From Streptomyces sp. ISL-87 (GTDB lineage Bacteria > Actinomycetota > Actinomycetes > Streptomycetales > Streptomycetaceae), in the NCBI RefSeq assembly GCF_018614095.1, contig NZ_JAGGOY010000009.1:1-34692 (forward strand): a DNA stretch of 34,692 bases. The letters are read 5' to 3'. Made by a program: the position numbers and the translations under genes. Shown here in pieces: positions 7,906 to 15,626 of this stretch; position 1 is the stretch's first letter, and each line of letters begins with the position of its first letter. The notes below the pieces were generated by a model. It saw nothing but the letters and a program-made list of their open reading frames with translations. It was not told where the DNA came from and did not search any database.

Positions 7906-8730
7906 GTGCGCCTCGACCGGAAGGCCTATCCGCCACCCCTGAGGCCGGCGAACCTGCTCTCGGTACGGGAGCTCGCGCTCGCCTGGCTGCTCATGGCGCT
8001 GCTGGCGCTGCTCAGCTGGGTCCTGGTCGTCGGCCAGGCCCGGGACATGGGCGTCGAGCCCGGGACCATGGGCATGGGCGTGCCGCTGTTCCTGGTCTTC
8101 TGGGTGGTCATGATGATCGCCATGATGTTCCCGTCCGTGGCGCCGGTGGCCATTACCTGGGCACGGTCCATCGGCCGCACGTCGACCGGAACGGTCAGGG
8201 TGGCCCGGACGGCCCAGTTCGTGGGCGGCTACCTGCTGGCCTGGACGGCGTTCGGCCTCCTCACGTACGGGATCCTCGCCGCGACCGGGGCCCTGGTGCA
8301 CGACCATCCCACCGCCGGCCGCTGGATCGGCGCCGGCGCCTTCCTGCTCGCCGGACTGCAGCAGCTCGGCCCGCTCAAGGACGTATGCCTGCGCCACTGC
8401 CAGAGCCCACTGGGCCAGCTCGTCCGGTACGCCGGCTTCCGCCCGCGCGCCCGTGACCTGCGGGTCGGGCTGCACCACGGTCTGTACTGCGTCGGCTGCT
8501 GCTGGGGACTGATGATCGTCCTCATCCCGCTCGGCGTCATGAACATCCTGGCGATGGCGGCGCTGGCCGCGGTGATCTTCGTGGAGAAGCTGTGGCGGCT
8601 GGGCCCCGTCTTCTCGAAGGCCGTCGGCATCGCCTTCCTGGCCCTCGCCGTGCTGGCCCCGTTCCAGAGCTGGCTGCTGCCCGGCCTGGAGACTCCGCAA
8701 TCACCCATGACGGACATGCACCGGCCCTAG
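7906..8730 (+). CDS. DUF2182 integral membrane protein
   Basis: A 274-residue polytopic membrane protein. The GTG at 7906 is chosen because GGA lies 5 nt upstream and the hydrophobic region begins about 20 residues later; upstream codons of the same frame run antisense to the DUF1326 gene. It has about six to seven hydrophobic helices. The conserved DUF2182 features are present: WVVMMIAMMFPSVAP (Met-rich helix), LKDVCLRHCQSP (CxxxC) and GLHHGLYCVGCCWGLM (HH, CxxCC). These Met/Cys/His clusters are why the family is called a predicted metal-binding membrane protein. It pairs with the divergent DUF1326 gene and ends at a hairpin terminator shared with the convergent DUF899 gene. Confidence 0.88.
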   Translation: MRLDRKAYPPPLRPANLLSVRELALAWLLMALLALLSWVLVVGQARDMGVEPGTMGMGVPLFLVFWVVMMIAMMFPSVAPVAITWARSIGRTSTGTVRVARTAQFVGGYLLAWTAFGLLTYGILAATGALVHDHPTAGRWIGAGAFLLAGLQQLGPLKDVCLRHCQSPLGQLVRYAGFRPRARDLRVGLHHGLYCVGCCWGLMIVLIPLGVMNILAMAALAAVIFVEKLWRLGPVFSKAVGIAFLALAVLAPFQSWLLPGLETPQSPMTDMHRP

Positions 8731-8747
8731 CGACAGGGCCCGCCGAC

Positions 8748-8790
8748 CGGCAGGCGGCCCGGCCGGCCCCCCCCGGCCCGCCGCCTGCCG
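8748..8790. terminator. terminator hairpin between convergent genes
   Basis: Arms CGGCAGGCGGC (8748-8758) and GCCGCCTGCCG (8780-8790) form an 11-bp perfect stem around a 21-nt C/G-rich loop. It sits exactly between the stops of the DUF2182 gene (8730) and the DUF899 gene (8791). Confidence 0.75.
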
Positions 8791-9471
8791 TCAGTAATCG
8801 ACAGACGGGTACCAGCCCCCGCGGCCGGTCGGGGTGAGGTCGAGAAGGTGCCAGACGGGGGCCAGGAGGTCGATGCCGCGCTGGTCGATGTCAGCGGACA
8901 TGCGGGGGTGTGCCGAGTAGAAGTGGCGCGGCGTCCCGTCGGGGTCCCGGGTGAACACGGAGACGGTCGAGTCCTGCGCACCGTCCTCGTCCTCGCTGCC
9001 GAGGTCGTACTTGAAGGTGCTGTTCCCGCAGCTCAGCAGCCGCAGCCGGTCCCATCCACGGTTGCGGGCGTGCTGCCGCAGCACGGGAAGGTCGGCGGCT
9101 GCGGCGATCACGAAGTCGATGTTCCTGGCGGCGTGGTGGGCGATGCCGTTGAAGCCGTCGATCCACAGGGTGCACATCGGGCACGGCTCGGTCTGCTTCT
9201 TGCCGTACATGAAGTGGTAGACGACCAACGGGCGGTCCGGTGCGGTGAACAGCCCGCTCAGGGAGACCTCCCGGACCGGCTCGTCGCCCGCGCCGAGGTC
9301 GGAGGGGCCTTCGACGAAGGCGTAGTCGTCAACGGCCGGCCCCGGCGGGAGCGCGCGTCTCTGGGCGGCGACGCGTTCGCGGTGGCGCATGAGGTCGATC
9401 TCGGCCAGTCGGAGCTCCTCCCGGGCGGCGAGGTAGTCCGCCGATTCGCCGGGCAGTCTGGTGTGCCGCAT
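8791..9471 (-). CDS. DUF899 family thioredoxin-like protein
   Basis: A 226-residue protein. The ATG at 9471 has a GGAGG RBS 6 nt upstream. The sequence matches DUF899 (thioredoxin-like): LPGESADYLAAREELRLAE at the start, then LSGLFTAPDRPLVVYHFMYG, the EPCPMCTLWIDGFNG segment with its CxxC motif where peroxiredoxin/thioredoxin-like proteins have the active site, VIAAAADLPVL, then the end strand HLLDLTPTGRGGWYPSVDY. The CPMC pair makes a redox role likely, but the substrate is unknown. Monocistronic; convergent with DUF2182. Confidence 0.88.
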   Translation of the reverse strand: MRHTRLPGESADYLAAREELRLAEIDLMRHRERVAAQRRALPPGPAVDDYAFVEGPSDLGAGDEPVREVSLSGLFTAPDRPLVVYHFMYGKKQTEPCPMCTLWIDGFNGIAHHAARNIDFVIAAAADLPVLRQHARNRGWDRLRLLSCGNSTFKYDLGSEDEDGAQDSTVSVFTRDPDGTPRHFYSAHPRMSADIDQRGIDLLAPVWHLLDLTPTGRGGWYPSVDY

Positions 9472-9634
9472 GGGGTCCTCCGGGCGTGGGCGTGGGAGTG
9501 GGCGTTGGCGTCGGGTCGGCGTCCCCGAGCATCTCAAAGCGCAGGCCGTCGTCGCTGTTGACGTCGCCGGTGTCTTCGACGCGGATGCCGTCGGCGGCGA
9601 TCTCGCCGCGCCAGCTGAGGTCCAGCGCGAGCAC
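9472..9634 (-). other. short ORF with (Pro-Thr) tail, possible gene remnant
   Basis: A frame opening with GTG at 9634, right after a TGA, reads LALDLSWRGEIAADGIRVED, an acidic middle, and a FEML segment, followed by five Pro-Thr dipeptides coded by hexamer-like repeats (about 9486-9515). The composition looks like real protein, but the frame then runs on out of phase into the DUF899 gene. It is probably the degraded end of a former gene. No family recognised. The next 100 bp (about 9650-9705) hold several CCGAAC repeats. Confidence 0.3.
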
Positions 9635-9764
9635 TCACCCAGAACCGCTCCCCACCGAACGCCTCGCCGAACACCTCGCCGAACGCCGAACGCCGAACGG
9701 CGGCCGGCAGACCGATCAGGAATCGAGAAGCACCGGTCGCCGCGCCGCAACTAACGTGAAGGCC

Positions 9765-10175
9765 ATGGACCTCACCATTCACACGAGCTTCCTCCCGCAT
9801 GACGACCCGGATGCGTCCCTGGCCTTCTACCGCGACGTCCTCGGCTTCGAGGTCCGCAGCGACGTCGGACAGGGCAAGATGCGTTGGATCACGGTCGGCC
9901 CCGTCGGTCAGCCCAGCACGTCCATCCTCCTGGCGCCACCGGCCACCGACCCCGGCATCACCGAGGACGAGCGCCGCACCATCGTCGAGATGATGGCCAA
10001 GGGCACCTACGGCTGGATCCTGCTGGCCACCCGGGACCTCAACGGCACCTTCGAGAAGCTCCAGGCCGGCGACGCCGAGGTGGTCCAGGAGCCGACCGAG
10101 CAGCCGTACGGCATCCGCGACTGCGCCTTCCGCGATCCCGCGGGCAACCTGGTCCGCATCCAGGAACTTCGCTGA
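9765..10175 (+). CDS. VOC-family (glyoxalase/bleomycin-resistance-like) protein
   Basis: A 136-residue single VOC domain protein. The ATG at 9765 has a GAAGG RBS. It has the two beta-alpha-beta-beta-beta modules: [42 protein letters not shown], then later [19 protein letters not shown] and [17 protein letters not shown]. The family includes glyoxalases, dioxygenases and drug-binding resistance proteins; nothing here fixes the substrate. It is followed after 47 bp by the DUF1801 gene in the same direction and may be co-transcribed with it. Confidence 0.9.
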   Translation: MDLTIHTSFLPHDDPDASLAFYRDVLGFEVRSDVGQGKMRWITVGPVGQPSTSILLAPPATDPGITEDERRTIVEMMAKGTYGWILLATRDLNGTFEKLQAGDAEVVQEPTEQPYGIRDCAFRDPAGNLVRIQELR

Positions 10176-10222
10176 GTCCGTGTCGCATGCGACCCGGCTG
10201 CCCGCAAGAGGGGAAATCCGCA

Positions 10223-10666
10223 ATGAAGGACACGCAGTCGTACGACGGTTTCACGGACGAGGAACGGGCCGCCATGAAGGAGCGCGCCAAGGAGCTGAAG
10301 GCGTCCGCGCGCCGCGGCCCGCGCGCGGCCAAGGCGGACGGGGAGAGCGAGGTGCTCGCCAAGATCGCCGAGATGCCGGAAGCGGACCGCGCCCTCGCCG
10401 AGCGGATCCACGCCATCGTCAAGGCCGGCGCGCCGGCCCTCGCGCCGAAGCTCTGGTACGGGATGCCCGCGTACGCCAAGGACGGCAAGGTCGTCTGCTT
10501 CTTTCAAAGCGCGCAGAAGTTCAAGTCGAGGTACGCCACCCTCGGCTTCAGCGACCAGGCGCACCTCGACGAAGGCGCCATGTGGCCGACCTCCTACGCC
10601 CTGACGGAGCTGACCGCTGCCGATGAGGAGCGGATCGGCGCACTCATCAAGAGGGCGGTGAGCTGA
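10223..10666 (+). CDS. DUF1801 (YdhG-like) protein
   Basis: A 147-residue protein with start ATG 10223 and RBS AGAGGGG 9 nt upstream. Residues about 60-145 match the DUF1801 fold ([58 protein letters not shown]). The N-terminus ([20 protein letters not shown]) is a charged helix usual for the actinobacterial branch. The B. subtilis member YdhG/FrA has been described as a frataxin-like iron chaperone; whether this one binds iron is unknown. Likely in one transcript with the VOC gene. Confidence 0.85.
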   Translation: MKDTQSYDGFTDEERAAMKERAKELKASARRGPRAAKADGESEVLAKIAEMPEADRALAERIHAIVKAGAPALAPKLWYGMPAYAKDGKVVCFFQSAQKFKSRYATLGFSDQAHLDEGAMWPTSYALTELTAADEERIGALIKRAVS

Positions 10667-10710
10667 GGCCTGCCCGCCTCACGGCCGCCCGGCTCCCCGT
10701 CCCACAGGCC

Positions 10711-10750
10711 GGTCAGAGCCGGTCGGAGCCGGTCAGAGCCGGTCAGAGCC
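10711..10750. repeat. four tandem 10-bp repeats spanning a stop codon
   Basis: GGTCAGAGCC at 10711, 10731 and 10741 and GGTCGGAGCC at 10721. The TCA at 10743-10745 in the last unit is the stop (TGA) of the minus-strand gene at 10743-11210, so the repeat copies the gene's end downstream, as at 4141-4211. Confidence 0.85.
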
Positions 10751-11210
10751 TGCGCATGACGCCACGCCAGGTCCATCCCGAGCCGAGGACCGTGTTCCGC
10801 AGGGGATCCTTGATGGCCCGGGTGTCGAAGCGGAACGTCTCGACCATGCGTCGGCGTCCGTCGGGCCCCTCCTTGAATTCCCACTCCTTGTAGACAGTGG
10901 TCGCCTGCCCACGGCCGTACCGCGCACCGGAGTGCTCGTGCGGGCCGGTCTCCCACCGCTCGTCGAGGGCACGCACCTCGCGGGCCGCCGGAATCAGGCG
11001 CATCCGGGTCTTGAGGGTGAGGCCCAGCTTCGGTATCCGGCACTCCGCCACCAGGTCGGCACCTTCCTTCGGCGTGCCATTGCGCACGGTGAACGGCACA
11101 TCCGGACCGTTGAGCGCGAGCAGCGCGTACCGGACTTCCGCGGCGGGAAGCGGAGTGACACCGCTGTAGGGGTACTTGGTACCCATCCACTTGTCGAAGA
11201 GGCGGCCCAT
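10743..11210 (-). CDS. hypothetical conserved protein
   Basis: A 155-residue soluble protein (MGRLFDKWMGTKYPYSGV at the start, WTWRGVMRRL at the end). The ATG at 11210 has GGGCGGGGG upstream. The chain is beta-rich with even composition and codon use, so it is a real gene, but I recognise no domain. It starts 2 nt after the stop of a 43-residue ORF (11213-11344), so the two are probably translated together. Confidence 0.7.
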   Translation of the reverse strand: MGRLFDKWMGTKYPYSGVTPLPAAEVRYALLALNGPDVPFTVRNGTPKEGADLVAECRIPKLGLTLKTRMRLIPAAREVRALDERWETGPHEHSGARYGRGQATTVYKEWEFKEGPDGRRRMVETFRFDTRAIKDPLRNTVLGSGWTWRGVMRRL

Positions 11211-11212
11211 CG

Positions 11213-11344
11213 CTACGCCCCCGCCCCGGTGTCCGGATGCACCGTGCGCACCAAGTCCTCGAACCAGCCCTCAGGCAGCCGGAACTCGCTCGGCACGGGC
11301 AGTGTCGCGGGCATCTGGGGCCTTCCATCCACGGGAACGTACAT
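11213..11344 (-). CDS. small ORF coupled to the downstream unknown gene
   Basis: A 43-residue ORF (MYVPVDGRPQMPATLPVPSE at the start) ending with TAG only 2 nt before the start of the next gene. The RBS is weak (GGTGG). Protein-like composition with FRLPEGWFEDLVRTVHPDTG suggests it is real or the C-terminal stub of a longer gene. No family recognised. Confidence 0.4.
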   Translation of the reverse strand: MYVPVDGRPQMPATLPVPSEFRLPEGWFEDLVRTVHPDTGAGA

Positions 11345-11418
11345 CAGGACACCACCCAGTTGACCAGGAGCCGAACGCGTCGACTCCCTCACCCCCCTGT
11401 CGGCCACACGGCCCAACT

Positions 11419-11688
11419 GTCTTCGGGCTCGGAGTGCTGATCGCGCTGCCAGGCCCGGTCTCCGGCGCGCACTTCAACCCCGTCACCATCCTCGAAGCGG
11501 CCGTCTACGTGCCGTGGCAGGTGGCCCGGGCCGTCGTGGGCGCGATCCTGGCGGACGCGATGTTCGGGGAGCCGCCGGTGAAGTGGTCCACGCACGACCG
11601 CTCGGCCGGGAACCTGCTGCTGGGCGAGGTCGTCGCGACCGCCGGCCTGGTTCATGCGGGGCAAGAGCGCGAGCGCCGTTCCGCCTGA
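11419..11688 (+). pseudogene. fragment of an MIP/aquaglyceroporin channel
   Basis: The frame reads VFGLGVLIALPGPVSGAHFN and PVTILEAAVYVPW, then VGAILADAMFGEPPVKWSTH and SAGNLLLGEVVATAGL. This matches the first half of the bacterial aquaporin family, including the first pore motif (SGAHFNPV in place of NPA). The upstream first helix and the whole second half with the second NPA are missing. An internal deletion is also likely, because the PWQ loop and the next helix are abnormally close. It lies next to arsR; in many bacteria an arsenite-conducting aquaglyceroporin belongs to the ars operon (AqpS type). No start codon with RBS is seen. It cannot make a channel. Confidence 0.75.
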
Positions 11689-11730
11689 GTCTGAGGCTGA
11701 CGGCGTTCCCGGGGAAGATGCCGGGCTGGA

Positions 11731-12111
11731 TCACGCAGCCTTAGCGGCGCCGGCCAGCAGCGCGCCCATCGCGGCCAATACCGTCGGCTCGACCCGGTAG
11801 TACACCCACGTCCCGCGCCGCTCCGAGCTGAGGAGGCCGGCTTCCTTCAGCTTCTTCAGGTGGTGGGAGACCGTCGGCTGGGAGACACCCACGTCGGAGA
11901 TGTCGCACACGCACGCCTCTCCGCCCGCGTGCGAGGCGACCAGGGAGAACAGGCGCAGCCGCACCGGATCGCCGAGGGCCTTGAACATCTTTGCGGCGCT
12001 CTCGGCCTCCTCCGCGCTCAGCGGCCGCTCGTCCAGCGGCGGGCAGCACGCCGCCACCGCCGTCTCCGGCTCCAGCAGGGGCAGCGCCTGCAGCGCCTTC
12101 GTATTCGACAT
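11731..12111 (-). CDS. arsR: ArsR/SmtB-family As(III)-responsive repressor
   Basis: A 126-residue winged-helix repressor. The ATG at 12111 lies inside an imperfect operator-like palindrome. The fold elements are clear: AAKMFKALGDPVRLRLFSLV, then CVCDISDVGVSQPTVSHHLK (recognition helix), then GLLSSERRGTWVYYRV (wing). Cys67 and Cys69 (CVCD) are the classical As(III) ligands of ArsR, and there is a vicinal pair Cys22-Cys23 near the N-terminus. The latter recalls Corynebacterium glutamicum ArsR, which uses a vicinal Cys pair plus one Cys near the DNA-binding helix. It faces the flavin monooxygenase gene across a 147-bp regulatory region and very likely controls both directions. Confidence 0.92.
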   Translation of the reverse strand: MSNTKALQALPLLEPETAVAACCPPLDERPLSAEEAESAAKMFKALGDPVRLRLFSLVASHAGGEACVCDISDVGVSQPTVSHHLKKLKEAGLLSSERRGTWVYYRVEPTVLAAMGALLAGAAKAA

Positions 12112-12191
12112 ACGTCTATGTTGACATGCGTCGAACCAATGCGGGAGCTCACCCCCCAGGCCCCACGAATTTGATGAATGTCTATGTTGAC
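12106..12191. promoter_or_regulatory. ArsR operator region with 12-bp direct repeats
   Basis: GTCTATGTTGAC occurs at 12114-12125 and again at 12180-12191. The first copy sits in a 28-bp imperfect dyad (12106-12133, CGAC ... GTCG outer arms) that covers the arsR start codon; the second sits over the -35 of the divergent monooxygenase promoter. One ArsR dimer at each copy would silence both genes. Inferred, not shown. Confidence 0.55.
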
Positions 12192-12243
12192 GGTCGTCGA
12201 TGCAAGTGCCATGCTGAACCCGTCAGACATCGACGAACGTCGA
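12187..12243 (+). promoter_or_regulatory. promoter and palindrome before the flavin monooxygenase gene
   Basis: TTGACG (12187-12192), 17-bp spacer, CATGCT (12210-12215) make a plausible sigma-70-type promoter. Just downstream is a perfect palindrome TCGAC-GAAC-GTCGA (12230-12243), a possible second operator, followed by AAAGGAG and the GTG start at 12259. Confidence 0.5.
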
Positions 12244-12258
12244 AATAAAGGAGTCGTC

Positions 12259-13728
12259 GTGAACGGCACCACCGCCACCACCGCCGCCGTCACCACCGCC
12301 ACCGTCACCACCGGCGCCACCGCCACCGACCAGCTGCCCGTCGTGGTCATCGGCGCAGGGCCCGTAGGGCTTGCCGCCGCCTCCCACCTCGCCGAGCAGG
12401 GCCTGGACTTCCTGGTCCTGGAGGCCGGTTCGAGCGCGGGCGCCGCGACCCGCGAGTGGGCCCATGTACGGCTGTTCTCCACGTGGGGTGAGGTCGTCGA
12501 CCCCGCCGCCGGAAAGCTCCTCGCGCCCACCGGCTGGGTGGCACCAGACGCCGCCACCTACCCGACCGGCGGGGACTGGGCCGAGCAGTACCTCCAGCCG
12601 CTCGCCGACGTTCTGGGCGAGAGGGTCCGCTTCGGTGCGCACGTCACCGGCGTCTCCCGTACCGGCCGTGACCGCGTCGTCGACGCCGACCGCGACGCCC
12701 AGCCGTTCGTCATCCACTACACCGGTGCGGACGGCCGCGAGGGGCGCGTCTTCGCCCGCGCCGTGATCGACGCCTCCGGTACCTGGTCCACTCCCGGCCC
12801 CGCCGGCGGATCGGGCCTGCCCGCCCTCGGCGAGCGAGCGGCCGCGGACCGGATCACGTACCGCGTCCCCGACCTCAAGGACCCCGCGACCCGCGCCCGG
12901 TATGCGGGCAGGCGCACCGCCGTCATCGGCTCCGGCGCCTCCGCCTTCACCGCCCTCGCCTACCTCGCCGACCTGGCCAAGGCCGAAGGCGGCGCCGGCA
13001 CCCACGCCACCTGGATCCTGCGCCGCGGCATCTCCGGCTCCACCTTCGGCGGCGGCGAAGCCGACCAGCTCCCCGCACGCGGCGCCCTGGGTCTCGCCGC
13101 CAAGGCCGCCGTCGACGGCGGCTACGCGGACGCCGTCACCGGCTTCCGCACCGAAACCATCGACCGCGACCGCGGCCGCGACGGTGATGGCGGCCGCGAC
13201 GGTGACGGCCGCCTGGTCCTCGTAGGCGAAGACGGCCGCCGCCTGGACGCGGTCGACGAGATCATCGTCCTGACCGGCTTCCGCCCCGACCTGGCCTTCC
13301 TCTCCGAGCTCCGCCTCGGCCTCGACGAGCGCCTCCAGGCGCCGACCGGGCTCGCGCCGCTCATCGACCCCAACCAGCACTCCTGCGGCACCGTCTACCC
13401 CCACGGAGTCAACGAGCTCTCCCACCCCGAGAAGGGCGTCTACCTCGTCGGCATGAAGTCCTACGGCCGCGCCCCGACCTTCCTGGCCATGACCGGCTAC
13501 GAGCAGGTCCGCTCCATCGCCGCCGCCCTCGCAGGCGACCACGAGGCAGCCGAGCGCGTCGAACTCACCCTGCCCGAAACCGGAGTCTGCGGCGGCGCCG
13601 GCCTATTCGACGAGCCCGAATCGGACGGGCAGACCGGCGGCGGCTGCTGCGCGGCCCCCGCCACCCTCACCATCGGCGCCCCCACCACCCAGGCCATCGG
13701 TGCCCCCGCCACCCACAGCGGCTGCTGA
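12259..13728 (+). CDS. flavin-dependent monooxygenase, ArsO-like
   Basis: A 489-residue flavoprotein. I chose the GTG at 12259 (RBS AAAGGAG, 5 nt spacing) over an upstream in-frame ATG at 12178 that would lie before the promoter. Residues about 28-40 hold the FAD-binding GxGxxG (VIGAGPVGLAA) and about 215-230 a second dinucleotide site (AVIGSGASAFTAL), as in flavin monooxygenases; TGFRPDL and KGVYLVGMKSYGRAPTFL are C-terminal FAD-domain features. The N-terminus is a Thr/Ala/Val-rich tract. The last 50 residues are an unusual tail with four cysteines (VCGG, GGCC and the final GC), perhaps for As(III) or a disulfide. ArsO-type monooxygenases occur in Streptomyces arsenic islands, which fits arsR next door; the exact reaction is unknown. 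Confidence 0.82.
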   Translation: MNGTTATTAAVTTATVTTGATATDQLPVVVIGAGPVGLAAASHLAEQGLDFLVLEAGSSAGAATREWAHVRLFSTWGEVVDPAAGKLLAPTGWVAPDAATYPTGGDWAEQYLQPLADVLGERVRFGAHVTGVSRTGRDRVVDADRDAQPFVIHYTGADGREGRVFARAVIDASGTWSTPGPAGGSGLPALGERAAADRITYRVPDLKDPATRARYAGRRTAVIGSGASAFTALAYLADLAKAEGGAGTHATWILRRGISGSTFGGGEADQLPARGALGLAAKAAVDGGYADAVTGFRTETIDRDRGRDGDGGRDGDGRLVLVGEDGRRLDAVDEIIVLTGFRPDLAFLSELRLGLDERLQAPTGLAPLIDPNQHSCGTVYPHGVNELSHPEKGVYLVGMKSYGRAPTFLAMTGYEQVRSIAAALAGDHEAAERVELTLPETGVCGGAGLFDEPESDGQTGGGCCAAPATLTIGAPTTQAIGAPATHSGC

Positions 13729-13744
13729 CCACGGCGGGCCGGCC

Positions 13745-15052
13745 GTGCCACAGGGCCAGGCCCAGGGCCAGGCCCAGGCCCAGGCCAGCGAGGCCGCGAC
13801 CGGAACAGGGGACCGGTCGCGGCCCCGCGCCGTACTCCCCGCCCTATGCGCGACGCAGATCACCGGCTGGGGCGTCGTCTACTACGCCTTCCCCGTCCTC
13901 AACCCGACGATCACCGCCAGCACCGGCTGGTCGCCGATCGTGACCACCGCGGCCTTCTCACTGGCGCTCGTCGTCTCCGGCCTGGCTGGAATCCCGCTCG
14001 GCCGCCTGATCGACATCCGCGGCCCCCGGGCCGTCATGACCAGCGGCTCGGTCCTCGCAGCCATCGCGCTCATCGCGATCGCCTACGCGCCCAACCTGTA
14101 TGCCTTCGCGGCGGCTTGGGCGCTGGCCGGCGTCTCCATGGCCGCCACCTTCTACCATCCCGCGTTCGCGGCCCTCACCCGCTGGTGGGGAGAGGACCGC
14201 ATCCGCGCCCTCACGATCGTCACCCTCGCCGGCGGCCTCGCCTCCACGGTCTTCGCACCCCTCACCGCGGCCCTGGCCGAACACCTCTCCTGGCGCGCAA
14301 CCTACGTGGTGCTCGCCGTGATCCTGGCCGCGATCACCATCCCCGCCCACGCCCTCGCACTCAAGGCCCCCTGGCCCCCGGCCCCTGCTCCCCGGCGCAC
14401 GCACCACGGACTCGGAGCAAAGGCCACGGCCCGCAGCCGCCCCTTCCTCCTGCTGGCGGCAGCCCTCACCCTGTCCGGCTTCGCCATGTACTCCGTCGTC
14501 ATGGGCCTCGTCCCGCTCCTGACCGAACGCGGCGCCTCAACCACCCAGGCCGCCTGGGCACTCGGCCTCGGCGGCGCGGGCCAGACCCTTGGCCGCACCC
14601 TCTACGCGGCCCTCGCCCGGCGCACCACCGTCACCACCCGCACCACAGCCCTCCTTGCCGCGGGAGGCGCCACCACCGCCGCGCTGGCCCTCGTACCCGG
14701 CCCGCTCCCGGCGCTCACCCTGATCGCGATCGTGGCCGGACTGATCCGCGGCAACCTCACCCTCCTCCAGGCCACCGCCGTCACCGACCGCTGGGGCACC
14801 ACCCACTACGGCCGCCTCTCCGCCCTCCTCAGCGCCCCTGCCACCATCACCGCCGCCCTCGCCCCCTTCGCAGGAGCGGCCCTCGCCGCCCCCCTCGGCG
14901 GCTACCCAGCCCTGTTCCTCCTCCTGGCGGCGCTGTCCGGCCTGGCCGCACTACTCGCCTACGCCGCCCGCCTGCCGTCGGCCGACCCTGATGACGATGA
15001 CGATGACGATGACGATGAGCGGTCCCGCGGCGGCTACCGGCACTCGCCGTAA
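13745..15052 (+). CDS. MFS transporter, probable arsenical efflux
   Basis: About 435 residues with twelve hydrophobic helices. The start is uncertain: GTG 13745 lies 16 nt after the previous stop, while an in-frame GTG at 13700 would overlap the monooxygenase gene. The N-terminus is Gln/Ala/Gly-rich, coded by a CAGGCC-type hexamer repeat (13748-13785). Helix 1 begins at LPALCATQITGWGVVYYAFP, and the loop 2-3 motif is GRLIDIRGPRAVM (MFS motif A-like). It ends in a run of nine Asp coded by a GATGAC repeat (about 14992-15018). Co-directional and adjacent to the ArsO-like gene, it is probably in the same operon and exports the product. The substrate is inferred from context only. Confidence 0.8.
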   Translation: MPQGQAQGQAQAQASEAATGTGDRSRPRAVLPALCATQITGWGVVYYAFPVLNPTITASTGWSPIVTTAAFSLALVVSGLAGIPLGRLIDIRGPRAVMTSGSVLAAIALIAIAYAPNLYAFAAAWALAGVSMAATFYHPAFAALTRWWGEDRIRALTIVTLAGGLASTVFAPLTAALAEHLSWRATYVVLAVILAAITIPAHALALKAPWPPAPAPRRTHHGLGAKATARSRPFLLLAAALTLSGFAMYSVVMGLVPLLTERGASTTQAAWALGLGGAGQTLGRTLYAALARRTTVTTRTTALLAAGGATTAALALVPGPLPALTLIAIVAGLIRGNLTLLQATAVTDRWGTTHYGRLSALLSAPATITAALAPFAGAALAAPLGGYPALFLLLAALSGLAALLAYAARLPSADPDDDDDDDDDERSRGGYRHSP

Positions 15053-15335
15053 CACGGCACGGGTTGTTCGCAGTGCGAGGGCTACGGGGGCGGCCGGCGG
15101 GTTCAAATCATCGCAGCGCCTGTGCTGGACGGGTGGGAAGCGGGCCGGCACGACCGTTCCGTCGGCCGAACAGGCTTCCACAAGCTGGGTGCCTCCCCGG
15201 CCGGTGGCAGGCGACCGTACCGCTCCAGCGCGCGTACGGAGGCCGAGCACGATGCCGCGACGCGCACCGGAGCCCGACGAGGAGCACCGTCGATGCGCGG
15301 TGTATCGCGACGGGTGTGGTTTGCGGGTCGCAAGC
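15053..15335. other. intergenic, no gene seen
   Basis: About 280 bp between the MFS stop and the end of the convergent small gene. Short open frames on both strands have no RBS or protein-like pattern. No clear terminator hairpin was found. Confidence 0.5.
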
Positions 15336-15626
15336 TCACAGGTCGTCGAAGGGCGGGATGACCCGGATGATGGCGATGAGCTTCATGCGGGGTACGGGGA
15401 GTGCGTAGAACCAGCCGTCGGTCAGCAGTGGGATGCGGCGCAGACCGCCGGTGCCGCCGTGGCTGGGTCCGGCGCCGATGTCGGAGATGTCGACGCCGAC
15501 CTCGGCGAGGGCTACCAGTTCACCGGAGAGCCGCTCGACTTCGTGGATGACGTGCTGGGGTAGGCCGGAGGTGACGTGCTCGGCATCGGGGTCGTACTCC
15601 CAGCGCCACTGTTCCTCGTCGCTCAC
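15336..15626 (-). CDS. small protein, possible RelE/ParE-like toxin
   Basis: A 96-residue protein. The GTG at 15626 overlaps the stop of the upstream DUF6247 gene by GTGA, so the two are translationally coupled. It contains WRWEYDPDAEHV, LPQHVIHEVERLSGELVALA, GGLRRIPLLTDGWFYALPVP and RMKLIAIIRVIPPFDDL: a helix pair followed by three to four strands with R and F/Y residues, the layout of RelE/ParE-type toxins. Size and gene order (second, after a small helical partner) fit a type II toxin-antitoxin pair. Family assignment is by fold impression only. Confidence 0.55.
   Translation of the reverse strand: MSDEEQWRWEYDPDAEHVTSGLPQHVIHEVERLSGELVALAEVGVDISDIGAGPSHGGTGGLRRIPLLTDGWFYALPVPRMKLIAIIRVIPPFDDL

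Noticed and set aside
12223..13542. Minus-strand ORF (439 codons) over the flavin monooxygenase
   Set aside because: Gly/Val/Asp-rich shadow without start signals; the plus strand has FAD motifs and an RBS.
15095..15115. tRNA T-arm-like GGTTCAAATC
   Set aside because: Flanking bases do not pair as a T stem and no acceptor, anticodon or D arm can be built.
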